The notes under the pieces were generated by a model. That model worked only from the letters and a program-made list of their open reading frames with translations. It had not been told where the DNA came from and made no database searches. Below, in pieces: positions 8,645 to 16,267 of a stretch of DNA of 64,000 bases (position 1 is the first letter of the stretch; the number at the start of each line of letters is the position of its first letter). The stretch is taken from assembly GCA_027492585.1 (NCBI GenBank), contig JAPUEK010000042.1, forward strand, positions 1 through 64,000, in the 5' to 3' direction. Made by a program: the position numbers and the translations under genes. Origin of the DNA: Paracoccaceae bacterium. GTDB taxonomy: Bacteria > Pseudomonadota > Alphaproteobacteria > Rhodobacterales > Rhodobacteraceae.

Positions 8645-9355
8645 ATGGGGACGCCTATCCATCAATTGCTTGCAATAGCCCTTTCTTTTGCAATGATCCT
8701 TATCAGTTCACCATCTAGCTTGCTTGCCCAAGATACCCAACTATCAAACGCAGAAATTAGCCAGATTGTAGAAATTATTGCAGATGGGTGCCATTGCAAG
8801 TCTGATGGTCGCGGCTGTGATTCAACCGGAGTATATGTTGCCCCATTTGGTTTCTCTATCGTCAACGTTAAGCCAGCAGCGCGCACCAAAAAGACTGGCA
8901 CCTTCAAAATCACAGGGCGAACCCAACCCAACTATATACTTGCCAAGAATATAACCACCACCGATGTGAGTGCATTGATCGGGGAAATGGCCAAAGAATC
9001 TAAAGACACGAACACAGAAGCTCGCCTTTTAGCCATTGCCTCAGCAGTCAACACGCTTAGGGTGATCGAATCTGCATCGTATGCAGTTATAAAATCACAA
9101 TGCCATACAAATAACCCTTTGAACTATGCAAAGGACCATCATAGAACCAAACCAGTTCGCGACGCCCCTCCAGTATCGTTCGCAAGAGGTGAAATATTTG
9201 TTAAATGGAATCTGCAATTATTAAGACAGCCTACGGTTGATGATTTCAAAAAAGTCGTAGTTGAAATTATTAAATACTCCCAAGATCAAAGCGACGATCA
9301 CTTCATTAAATCCGTTGAAACATTAGAAAAGATGATCGCCGCGAATCCAGTCTAA
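8645..9355 (+). CDS. Secreted hypothetical protein, low-GC cargo gene
   Basis: 236 aa. A Sec signal peptide is clear: short N-region, hydrophobic LLAIALSFAMILI, then SLLA-QD as a likely signal peptidase I site near residue 28. The mature part has four Cys, three of them clustered (CHCKSDGRGC) and one later, and ends in charged helices. GGAGG lies 6-7 nt before the ATG. Base and codon use are much more AT-rich than in every neighbour, and it is the only plus-strand gene between two leftward phage blocks, so it looks like a recently acquired lysogenic-conversion (moron) gene. I recognise no family. Confidence 0.85.
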   Translation: MGTPIHQLLAIALSFAMILISSPSSLLAQDTQLSNAEISQIVEIIADGCHCKSDGRGCDSTGVYVAPFGFSIVNVKPAARTKKTGTFKITGRTQPNYILAKNITTTDVSALIGEMAKESKDTNTEARLLAIASAVNTLRVIESASYAVIKSQCHTNNPLNYAKDHHRTKPVRDAPPVSFARGEIFVKWNLQLLRQPTVDDFKKVVVEIIKYSQDQSDDHFIKSVETLEKMIAANPV

Positions 9356-9359
9356 ATGC

Positions 9360-10055
9360 TCAACTATCAACCTCCACCCTCACACACTTCCCCCGCAGAT
9401 CACCAGGGCGTAGCACTTCCTCCACCGGCCAGCCCTTATCCACCCTCTCGCGGATGGTGAACCATGACAGGCCGGTGCGCTCGGCCCATTGGCGATAGGT
9501 CAGCGTCTCGCCGTTGTGGGTGATGGTGTTGGCGCGTTGTGCGCCGCGAAACTGGTGCGATTTGTCGGGGGCGACTGTCAGGGCATCGGCCACCGTCCAG
9601 CCAGAGCGAAGGCGGTTGCGTATGGCACCGGCAGATATACCCGTCAGTGCGGACCATCCCTTCACCGTCAAGCATCGCCCTGCGTGGTCGATAAGCCTGC
9701 CTCTGGTTCTAGCAGCCTTTGGCGTGATCTGCTTGGGCAGCTTAGGCGCGGTCTCAGCCTTTGGCGGTCTCCCCATTGGCTTAGGCTTGAAATTCACAAC
9801 AGGCACCGCAGCAACCTGCTTCTGCATCCGGTCTAGCAGCGCCTCCACCTCCACACCGGCAAGGGAACAAACAGTCGCAAGGTCTTTGCTTGGTGTGATC
9901 AGATAGGCGCGGGCTTCGGCGGTTTCCTGATAGGCGCTTTTCGGGATCGGCCAAGAGTCGGGTTCTAGGCGGGCGTCTGTGATGGTCTTTAGCAGAACCT
10001 CTTGCCAAAGGGCGCGCTCGCCGCTGGTGGCGCTTTCGTGGTTACGGATGACCAT
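9360..10055 (-). CDS. DNA-binding protein with two HTH repeats
   Basis: 231 aa. Residues 1-90 form a helical domain of unknown family. A GRPPK AT-hook-like motif follows near residue 95, then two homologous units: LTVKGWSALTGISAGAI...GWTVADAL (about 128-160) and LTYRQWAERTGLSWFTI...GWPVEEVL (about 185-218). This W-x-x-x-TGIS-x-x-TI-x-x-R-x-x-x-GW-x-x-x-x-AL pattern is a helix-turn-helix type common next to phage HNH proteins. The start overlaps the HNH gene by 14 bp. It may steer the nuclease or act as a regulator; which is not shown. Confidence 0.75.
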   Translation of the reverse strand: MVIRNHESATSGERALWQEVLLKTITDARLEPDSWPIPKSAYQETAEARAYLITPSKDLATVCSLAGVEVEALLDRMQKQVAAVPVVNFKPKPMGRPPKAETAPKLPKQITPKAARTRGRLIDHAGRCLTVKGWSALTGISAGAIRNRLRSGWTVADALTVAPDKSHQFRGAQRANTITHNGETLTYRQWAERTGLSWFTIRERVDKGWPVEEVLRPGDLRGKCVRVEVDS

Positions 10056-10392
10056 TCGCGGCCCGCTCCTGCCTCTGCTTCTCGGAATCGTGACAGCGCT
10101 TGCACAGGGCTTGCAGGTTGTTCCATGAGAAGATCAGCGCAGGGTCGCCCCGGTGGCGCTTGATATGGTCCACCACCTGCGCTTCAGCACCGCAGAAGGC
10201 ACAGGTCGGGTGCAGGCGCAGGAACTCGGCCCTTAGCGCTTCCCATTGGCGCGTGTAGCCCCTTTGGCGGCTGTTCGGGCGCCTCGCATCATGGCGACGG
10301 TTGCGGGCGCGTATGGTGGCCCTCTGACACGCGCAGAGGGTGCCGGAGGGAACAAGCGCACCACAGGAACAAAGGCGCGGTGGTGCAGGCAT
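10042..10392 (-). CDS. Phage HNH endonuclease
   Basis: 116 aa. The HNH fold is visible as CAFCGAEAQVVDHIKRHRGD, then a loop with WNNLQALCKRCHDSEKQ, including two CxxC zinc knuckles and the catalytic HI. Additional Cys residues lie in the N-terminal CSCGALV...CACQ. Small HNH proteins of this sort work with TerL in genome packaging of HK97-type phages and capsid-encoding satellites. It is expressed in one leftward block with the capsid gene. Confidence 0.9.
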   Translation of the reverse strand: MPAPPRLCSCGALVPSGTLCACQRATIRARNRRHDARRPNSRQRGYTRQWEALRAEFLRLHPTCAFCGAEAQVVDHIKRHRGDPALIFSWNNLQALCKRCHDSEKQRQERAANGHP

Positions 10393-10419
10393 GTCAGGTG
10401 CCTAGGAACGGTGTAGGCA

Positions 10420-11052
10420 TCAGGTCATGGCTTTCAGAGCTTGAAGGCCCTCGCGGTCGAAGGCCGGATCGAACCCCTGATCCTCGATCTGTCGCAGGCG
10501 TTCAGCGGTATATACGTCCTGACCCTTGGCGCTGTTCGCCGGGATGCTGCCGGGGGTCAGACCGGCCCGGCGAAGTTCGCGGTCAGCCTGCGCTTCCAGT
10601 GCGGTGACGATCTCAGCGACAGAAGCGTTCCAGACCTCGGACGGGGGCCAGTGCAGCCAGCTTGTCGCCCGGCTGAACAGTTCGATGAAGAACTGCGCCA
10701 AGGGCATCGGATCAGCGGGTTGCGGTGAAGGTTCTGCCTCGCCCTCTGCCGGTGCAAGGATAGCCGACAGAAGGGCGAGGCAGGCCGCTTGCGCGCATTG
10801 GGCGAACTGCACAAGCGGATGAGTTGCGGCATGGGCCAGCAGGCGTTCAGCCTCGGCCCGATCCGTCGCAGATGTCCGGATCACCGCATGAAGGGCAGTA
10901 AGTTTCAGCCGGGCGATACCATCCCAGAGGGACGCGATACCGCCCGGAAGGGCTTCAAGGGCGACTGCCACCCGCAGGGATGCCCGCAACGTCACGGCAT
11001 GGGGGCCGATCTGAAGCGGGATCTCCGATGCGGGTTGCAGCGCCGAAGGCAT
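10420..11052 (-). CDS. Tail assembly chaperone-like protein (two-part)
   Basis: 210 aa. The N-terminal half (IGPHAVTLRASLRVAVALEAL, residues 12-105) resembles GTA gp10/Phage_TAC_11-type proteins. The segment around 120-175 (FFIELFSRATSWLHWPPSEVW) resembles the second, small chaperone that normally follows. This suggests a fusion of the two chaperone parts that other phages make from adjacent genes or by frameshifting. Family assignment is from pattern only. It sits 3 bp after the capsid gene, not beside the tape measure it would be expected to serve. Confidence 0.6.
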   Translation of the reverse strand: MPSALQPASEIPLQIGPHAVTLRASLRVAVALEALPGGIASLWDGIARLKLTALHAVIRTSATDRAEAERLLAHAATHPLVQFAQCAQAACLALLSAILAPAEGEAEPSPQPADPMPLAQFFIELFSRATSWLHWPPSEVWNASVAEIVTALEAQADRELRRAGLTPGSIPANSAKGQDVYTAERLRQIEDQGFDPAFDREGLQALKAMT

Positions 11053-11055
11053 GGC

Positions 11056-12606
11056 TTAGGCCGCCACGCGCAGTTTCACGAAACGGTCGGCATGGGTCAG
11101 ATCAGCACCCACGCGGCGGCGGGCGATGAACCGGACCTGCCCTTTCGTGCCGAGCGTGTAGGGGTCGCGCAGAATGGACAGGTCCACACGGTCGAAGATG
11201 CGGTAGCCCGACATATCCCCGAACATGATCGGCGCAGCACCTGCGGCCACGTTGTCCATATCCGGCATTTCCACGATGGGATTGCCCAGAAGGCGCAGAA
11301 CACCGCCATCTTTCGGGTCGGTGACAAGATACTGCCCTTGAGCGTCCTTGAAGCGCCGGATGGTCGAAAGCGTGGAGCGGTTCATCAGCCAGACCGCGCT
11401 GCGCGCGTGGAAGGACGGGATCGCGTGTTGCATGGCGATCAGCACATCGAGCGGGTTCGTCGCCGGGAAGGTTGCGGCCACGCCGGTCTTCACCTCGGCA
11501 ATGCCGGTTGCGGTCATCAGCCCGCGCGGCTGGTTGGTGCCGGTGCCTTTGACAAAGGCCAGCCCCTCCACCTTGGCGAAGCCCGAAGCGATTTCCCGGC
11601 TCATCACCCCTTCAAGGTCATAGGCGTTGTCTTCCAGAACCTTGTTCGTGGCGACGTAGAAGCTGGAAAGTTCGTGGTTGGCGATCTTGACCTGGCCGAA
11701 GGTCGGCTCGCTCGCGGTCATGTCGGCGCCTTCCTCGGTCCAGAAAGCGTTCACGCCGGTCAGCAGGGTCGGGAAGGTGATTTCCGGGCCGGTGACGGTC
11801 TGCACATCGGCATATTGCCGAAGCGGCGACATCTCGGTCAGGAGCTTCAGGATCTCGGCGCTGTATTCGGGCGGCACCAGATAGCCGCCATTGGCATTGG
11901 ATGCGATGGCAAGCGCCTTCGTCTCGGTGGCATCCATGCGGGCTTCGCCAAGGCGCAGATAATTGCCGAAGGCCTTGCGCTCAGGGGCGCCCTGCACGAC
12001 GACAGGCGCGCCGAGGCGCTGGCCTTTGGCCTCAAGCTTGTCGATGCGCTTCGCTTCGGCATCAAGCCGCGACAGGACCGCGTTGAAAGCCTTGGTGTCG
12101 ATCTCCGGCGCATTGGCCGGAACTTGGGATTCGTCTTCGTTTTCCACTTGGGGAACTCCGTTACTCGGGACAGATTTGACAGAGGTGATCCGCGCGCCCG
12201 GATGAGACGGGACGGCAACAATGCTGATTTCGTGCAGTTCAAGGGCGCTGATCGTGCGCCCCTTGGCATGGCGCTTGGCGCCTTTGGTGACGAAGCTGAT
12301 AGAAAGGCCCGAGACGGCACCCGCCTTGACCATCGCGCGGACCTCGCGGGCGCGCTCCACATCCTCCACCAGCAGGCGACCTTTGACGGTCAGGCCCTCG
12401 GGCGTCTCTGCAATCTCATCCCAAACCCCGATCACCTGTGCATGGTCATGGCTGAAGAGCATCGGCAGGGTCGCAGGCCCGGTGAAGGCCCCCTTCTCGA
12501 TCACATCACCCACGCGGTCAGGACCGGAGAAGGGCCACGCAAGGCCCGTGATCTCGCCCGCATCGGTGACGGAAAGCGCGGCCTTGATCTCGATACGGTC
12601 GGTCAT
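11056..12606 (-). CDS. Prohead protease-major capsid fusion
   Basis: 516 aa. Residues 1-145 are an HK97-type (U35) prohead protease: GLAWPF, SHDHAQVIGVWDE with the catalytic His, and VSGLSISF with the nucleophile Ser. An acidic linker and coiled coil (about 150-200) act as the scaffold-like delta region. Residues 215-516 are an HK97 major capsid protein (GGYLVPPEYSAEILKLL, FYVATNKVLED, GTGTNQPRGLM, GDMSGYRIFDRVD). The protease thus cuts itself from the capsid domain during head maturation. ATGA overlap with the preceding gene. Confidence 0.95.
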   Translation of the reverse strand: MTDRIEIKAALSVTDAGEITGLAWPFSGPDRVGDVIEKGAFTGPATLPMLFSHDHAQVIGVWDEIAETPEGLTVKGRLLVEDVERAREVRAMVKAGAVSGLSISFVTKGAKRHAKGRTISALELHEISIVAVPSHPGARITSVKSVPSNGVPQVENEDESQVPANAPEIDTKAFNAVLSRLDAEAKRIDKLEAKGQRLGAPVVVQGAPERKAFGNYLRLGEARMDATETKALAIASNANGGYLVPPEYSAEILKLLTEMSPLRQYADVQTVTGPEITFPTLLTGVNAFWTEEGADMTASEPTFGQVKIANHELSSFYVATNKVLEDNAYDLEGVMSREIASGFAKVEGLAFVKGTGTNQPRGLMTATGIAEVKTGVAATFPATNPLDVLIAMQHAIPSFHARSAVWLMNRSTLSTIRRFKDAQGQYLVTDPKDGGVLRLLGNPIVEMPDMDNVAAGAAPIMFGDMSGYRIFDRVDLSILRDPYTLGTKGQVRFIARRRVGADLTHADRFVKLRVAA

Positions 12607-12983
12607 GCGACCACCTGTAGGGCTGCAAAGTCGGCCTCTGCGTTGCGCGCCACATCCTCGGGCGTCTCGTCGGAGGCGGTGCCGGTCCAGCGCGCAGCCA
12701 TGATCTCGAAGGCCAGTCCCAGAACCTCGGCCAGCGGACGATTGACGCCATAGGCATCACAGAAGCGCTTGGCCTGTTCCGGGTTCATCCCGCCGCCGAT
12801 CAGACCAAGCCGGATGATCTCGCGCAGATATTCGGCGGGATAGGCCAGGTTCAGCATCTGGAAATAGAGCGCACCCACACCAAGGCCGGTGATCTTTTCC
12901 AGTTCGGCCAGCATGGGGTCGGTCAGGCAGAAGGTATATTCAGCATCACCGAAGAAAGCACGGTGCTGGATCAGGTCATTCAT
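12603..12983 (-). CDS. GTA gp10/TAC_11-like protein
   Basis: 126 aa from MNDLIQHRAFF; an upstream in-frame Met lies inside the portal gene. A short N-terminal beta part (FGDAEYTFCLTDPMLAELEKITG) and helical middle (YPAEYLREIIRLGLIGGG) resemble the GTA-gp10/Phage_TAC_11 family implicated in tail assembly. It overlaps the portal stop by 8 bp and the capsid start by 4 bp. Its place between portal and capsid is unusual for that family. Confidence 0.65.
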   Translation of the reverse strand: MNDLIQHRAFFGDAEYTFCLTDPMLAELEKITGLGVGALYFQMLNLAYPAEYLREIIRLGLIGGGMNPEQAKRFCDAYGVNRPLAEVLGLAFEIMAARWTGTASDETPEDVARNAEADFAALQVVA

Positions 12984-14196
12984 CTTTGGGTTCCTCGGGT
13001 GCAGCCGGTGCGGGTGCAGCGCCGGGCGCGGTGGTGAAAGGATTGGTGATCTCATTGCCTTCGGGCAGCGCGGGCAGGTTCAGCCCGCCCCTCACCTCGT
13101 TCGCGGTCATGGCCCCCATGGCGCGATATTGGCTGTAAGCGGTGGCGCGGGCGGCGAACTCCACCGACAACAGGTCATCGGGCGTGGCCTCGATGTAGAG
13201 CGAACCGCGCTCCTCGGGTGCCAGCAGCACCCGCGTATAAGCCGCCTGCCAGCGGGCGATCCAAGGCCGCAGGGTGCCGGTCAGGAAGTCGCGGTGCGAT
13301 TGCTCGAAGTTCGACCAAGTGGCCCGGCTGGTCTCATAGAGAAGCGCAGGCGGCACGTTGAAGGCACGAGCGATCTCGCGGATTTGTTCAAGGCGATTTT
13401 CAAGGAATTGTGCATCGGTGTTGTTGCCGCTGATTACCTGATAGGTCATGCCTTCATCAAGAATAGCGGTCTTGCCCGACTGTTCCCCGCCGTGGGTGTT
13501 GAACCAAGAGACGACAATCTTCTTCTGCGCTTCGGCGTCCAGCCTTTCTGGCCGAAGGATCACACCCGAGGGACGCCCGCCATTCTTGAAGAAACCGGCA
13601 AGATGGCCTTCAGCAGCAAGGCAAAGGCCAATGGCCTCGCGGGCCAGCACGACAGGCGACAGGCCCCGCAGCCCTTGGATATGCAGAACGTCATGGAAGG
13701 GCAGCACGATGTTGCCGCCGCTCTTCAACTGAACCCGATAGGAGGGTTCGCCGAAGTCGTCATATTCGACAGAGACCGCGCCGGGGTCCATCCGGTGCAG
13801 TTCCATCGCGCGGCCATCAACGCGAACGACATGAGCGAAGCCGTTGCCGGTCAGCAGGGCATCGGCGGTAAGCTGTTCCCGCAGTTCCTCGGCGCTGGTC
13901 CAGTCGTTTGCCCAGTCATGCACCAGCCGATAGGACGGATGGTCCTTCGCGGCTTCCTTGTTCTCGGCATAGGTCTTGAACGGCAGGGTGGCGACAGATT
14001 CAGCAATCAGCGACACGGCCCGACGAACAGCAGGAACCCGCATGGCACTTGCGGCGGTGACGGTCACACCAGAGGCAGAAGGCGTGATGCCGAACAGCGG
14101 AAAGGCTTCAGGGCTGGTCAGCGTGACCGGTTGAACCGACTTCGTTTCTGAAGCGCCTCGCCCGGCAATTCGGGCGAGGCTGGACATGATACCCAT
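12976..14196 (-). CDS. Phage portal protein, HK97 family
   Basis: 406 aa. Portal landmarks: AMRVPAVRRAVSLIAESVATLP near residue 50, LTGNGFAHVVR, the stem/wing region with VLHIQGL, and the clip/crown segment RAFNVPPALLYE followed by WSNFEQSHRDF. The C-terminus is Pro/Ala/Glu-rich and probably flexible. The dodecameric portal is the DNA gate of the head. It is the first gene of the right structural block. The sequence around the ATG (GTATACC-ATG-GGTATC) is itself nearly palindromic and lacks an obvious Shine-Dalgarno. Confidence 0.94.
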   Translation of the reverse strand: MGIMSSLARIAGRGASETKSVQPVTLTSPEAFPLFGITPSASGVTVTAASAMRVPAVRRAVSLIAESVATLPFKTYAENKEAAKDHPSYRLVHDWANDWTSAEELREQLTADALLTGNGFAHVVRVDGRAMELHRMDPGAVSVEYDDFGEPSYRVQLKSGGNIVLPFHDVLHIQGLRGLSPVVLAREAIGLCLAAEGHLAGFFKNGGRPSGVILRPERLDAEAQKKIVVSWFNTHGGEQSGKTAILDEGMTYQVISGNNTDAQFLENRLEQIREIARAFNVPPALLYETSRATWSNFEQSHRDFLTGTLRPWIARWQAAYTRVLLAPEERGSLYIEATPDDLLSVEFAARATAYSQYRAMGAMTANEVRGGLNLPALPEGNEITNPFTTAPGAAPAPAAPEEPKDE

Positions 14197-14218
14197 GGTA
14201 TACTCGTAAACGCACTAC

Positions 14219-14274
14219 GGTATCATAATACCACATGCAAGAATCCGCCCGCAAGGGAATTGTTATAGTATTAC
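14219..14274 (-). promoter_or_regulatory. AT-rich control region upstream of the portal block
   Basis: 14219-14236 on the minus strand reads ATGTGGTATTATGATACC, nearly identical to the copy at 8424-8441. GTTATAGTATTAC follows at 14262-14274, overlapping the integrase stop codon. TTGCAT on the minus strand, 17 nt before TAGTGC, could be a promoter spanning the repeat. Shared use by two structural blocks is inferred. Confidence 0.65.
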
Positions 14275-16070
14275 GTCACTAGATGATCCAGCTTCAGACC
14301 GGGATAGGCAATCGCGTTCACCAGTTCCACGCGCTGCTCCAGCATCCCTTGGGGCATGATGCCGTATTTGCCTGTCATGGTCGGTTCTGTATGTCCTAAA
14401 ATGAAGCCGAAGTGCTGATCCAAGAAACCACCCCGGCGCAAGGCATCAGCCGCCCCATGGCGGAAGGAATAGAGGCTAAGCCCCCTACCCTGCTTCAAGC
14501 CGATGCGGGTCATGTAGCGTCCGAACTCGCGGGACATATCCGCCATCATCTGCCCTCGACCATTGCGCTTGGCATCGGGGAACAGGGCGCTACCGCCATC
14601 CTTCACCCTGCCTTCGTGGTAACGGATGAAGCCGATCCGGATCAGTTCAGGGTGAACAGGCACCACTCGCATTGAACCTTTGGTCTTCACCGACTTGCCC
14701 TCATTGGTTTCATCGCCTTCGGTGGTGATGTGCATGATCCAATGACCATGCTCCTGCCGAACATCGTTTACCGCAAGCTGGCCTATCTCTCCCGGACGCG
14801 CGCCGGAGAAGAGCATGATCAAAGGCACCCAGAAGCGATGATCCCTGATCAGCACATCGCCGGGCTTGGCGACATTGCGCCATTCATCGGCACTCTGACA
14901 GCCCGCGAACCATGGCGAGTTGAACAGAGTGGTTAGTTGTTCCGTCTTGAAGGGCAAGGTCGGGGCCTTAGCCTCCTTCTTCAACATCAGCCCTTCAGTT
15001 GGATTGCTGGTCAGGTAGCCGTTGTTTACCGCCCATGACAGGAAAGCCCCGAGGCTGGACAGGTAGCGGTTCACCGTCCGGTCGGCCAGAACAGGCTTAC
15101 CAACTTCCTCGTTCGCCTTGACGGTCTGTTGAATGTTCATCCCGGCAAAAGCTTTGGTCTCGGTGGCCTTGACCGGATACTTCACCAGAAGCTGTTTCCA
15201 AGTGCGAACCTCGGCCTTGGTGATCATCGCAATGGGGAAGCTGGCTCCGACAAGTTCAACAAAGGTGCCAATGTCGCGGCGGCACTGGTCCACGCGATCT
15301 TTCGCCACCCCGCGCGGGTTCTCGCTGGCGAAGATCTCGAATATCTCCATGATCGTCTCGCCCGGCTTCGCAAACTCGCGGCGGGCGCCCATGGCAGGCT
15401 TCACCAGCGGGTCCGCAGGCAGACCACCATAATCACCACGATCACGCTCTAGGGTGCGCTGTAGGGCCTCCACCTCGGCGCGCATCATGTGCCGGGCAAG
15501 GCTGACCCACTCGGGCGTTCCTCGCGGCACCAGAAGGCGGTTCGCGTCAAGGTAAGCGTCAACTTCATGGGCGATCAGAGCGGTTTCACCCTTAGCCAGG
15601 TGTTTGCGAAGTTCGGCCAGCTTGATCTTGCGATGTTCGGACGAAACTTCCCCGGCACGTTGCGCGACCATCAGGTCAAGGCTCACATCCAGCACCTTCA
15701 AGGGTTCCAGCCCGCTCACGTCTTCCTTCTCGATCCGGTCGAGTGCAGCGGCCCGCGCAGCGTCAATGTCAGCTTGCGTCGGAAGGCTCGCCCGCTCTTT
15801 ATCGTCACGCTCCACAGTCGCGGTGTAGTGGTCCCAGACCGCATGTTCCCGGTCGGCAGGAACAAGCGCGCGGCGGGCGCGCAGGTCGTCAAACTCGCGC
15901 TGCCATCCTGCGATCACCGGGTTCAGCAGGCGCTTCGCAGCGGCCACGTCCTTCGTCTTCAGAGACTGCTTCAAGGTCGGCTTTTTCAGCACCGACACCA
16001 GATCAAGCGGAACATCCATGCGGGCGTAATAGACCGCTCCACGCCGCCACAGATACGAAACACCGGCCAT
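14271..16070 (-). CDS. Tyrosine recombinase/integrase (phage type)
   Basis: About 599 aa. The N-terminus (YLWRRGAVYYARMDVP) is the DUF6538 domain of phage integrases. A core-binding domain precedes the catalytic part: ARPGEIGQL (first Arg), YSFRHGAADAL (second Arg; the usual His of HxxR is Tyr here), GHTEPTMTGKYG with the late His and the nucleophile Tyr. ATG at 16070 has GGAGG 7 nt upstream; a TTG at 16076 is less likely. It catalyses integration at tRNA-Gln. The 13-bp-period repeats lie directly upstream and may autoregulate it. Confidence 0.93.
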   Translation of the reverse strand: MAGVSYLWRRGAVYYARMDVPLDLVSVLKKPTLKQSLKTKDVAAAKRLLNPVIAGWQREFDDLRARRALVPADREHAVWDHYTATVERDDKERASLPTQADIDAARAAALDRIEKEDVSGLEPLKVLDVSLDLMVAQRAGEVSSEHRKIKLAELRKHLAKGETALIAHEVDAYLDANRLLVPRGTPEWVSLARHMMRAEVEALQRTLERDRGDYGGLPADPLVKPAMGARREFAKPGETIMEIFEIFASENPRGVAKDRVDQCRRDIGTFVELVGASFPIAMITKAEVRTWKQLLVKYPVKATETKAFAGMNIQQTVKANEEVGKPVLADRTVNRYLSSLGAFLSWAVNNGYLTSNPTEGLMLKKEAKAPTLPFKTEQLTTLFNSPWFAGCQSADEWRNVAKPGDVLIRDHRFWVPLIMLFSGARPGEIGQLAVNDVRQEHGHWIMHITTEGDETNEGKSVKTKGSMRVVPVHPELIRIGFIRYHEGRVKDGGSALFPDAKRNGRGQMMADMSREFGRYMTRIGLKQGRGLSLYSFRHGAADALRRGGFLDQHFGFILGHTEPTMTGKYGIMPQGMLEQRVELVNAIAYPGLKLDHLVT

Positions 16071-16093
16071 GTCCAAGCCTCCAAAAGGGGGCG

Positions 16094-16128
16094 TCCGGAA
16101 CTCGATTCCGGAACACCTGTCCGGAACA
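16094..16128 (+). repeat. Right array of TCCGGAAC(A) repeats, 13-bp period
   Basis: Copies start at 16094, 16107 and 16120, exactly 13 bp apart and in the same orientation as the left array. They lie 18-58 bp upstream of the integrase ATG and about 75 bp inside the right att core. The likely role is integrase arm sites, with possible autoregulation of the integrase promoter. Confidence 0.78.
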
Positions 16129-16201
16129 CTTATGCTAAAAAAATCCTTTATATGTCAATAATATACAGGAAAATAAGGACTTACAAAAAGTTGGAAGAAT
16201 G

Positions 16202-16220
16202 TCCTAGCGCCCCAGCCAAC
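16202..16220 (+). repeat. attR core, 19-bp direct repeat
   Basis: Exact copy of 43-61, the 3' end of tRNA-Gln including CCA. Chromosomal sequence resumes after it, with a terminator 47 bp downstream that probably belonged to the uninterrupted tRNA gene. Confidence 0.95.
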
Positions 16221-16267
16221 TTCTCCAAGCATCGCCTCAGGCCGCCGCAAACGGCGCAAGCCATTGA

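Larger units (their letters stand above)
62..16201. mobile_element. Integrated phage-like element (head module, tape measure, integrase)
   Basis: This 16.1-kb element is bounded by 19-bp att repeats at a tRNA-Gln gene, with a tyrosine integrase at the right end. It encodes portal, protease-capsid fusion, HNH, connector, gp10, DUF3168, adaptor, both terminase subunits, a tape measure and two tail-chaperone-like proteins. All are intact and mostly joined by 4-bp ATGA overlaps, which argues against random decay. No tail tube, tail tip/fibre, lysin, holin, replication or repressor gene is recognisable. It could be a reduced prophage or a capsid-forming satellite using a helper's tail and lysis functions. 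AT content rises sharply in the cargo gene (8645-9355) and in small noncoding islands. Confidence 0.9.

Noticed and set aside
62-16201. Interpretation as a gene transfer agent cluster
   Set aside because: Two proteins resemble GTA gp10, but an integrase with perfect att sites, an HNH gene, a protease-capsid fusion and absence of the GTA tail genes point to a mobile element.
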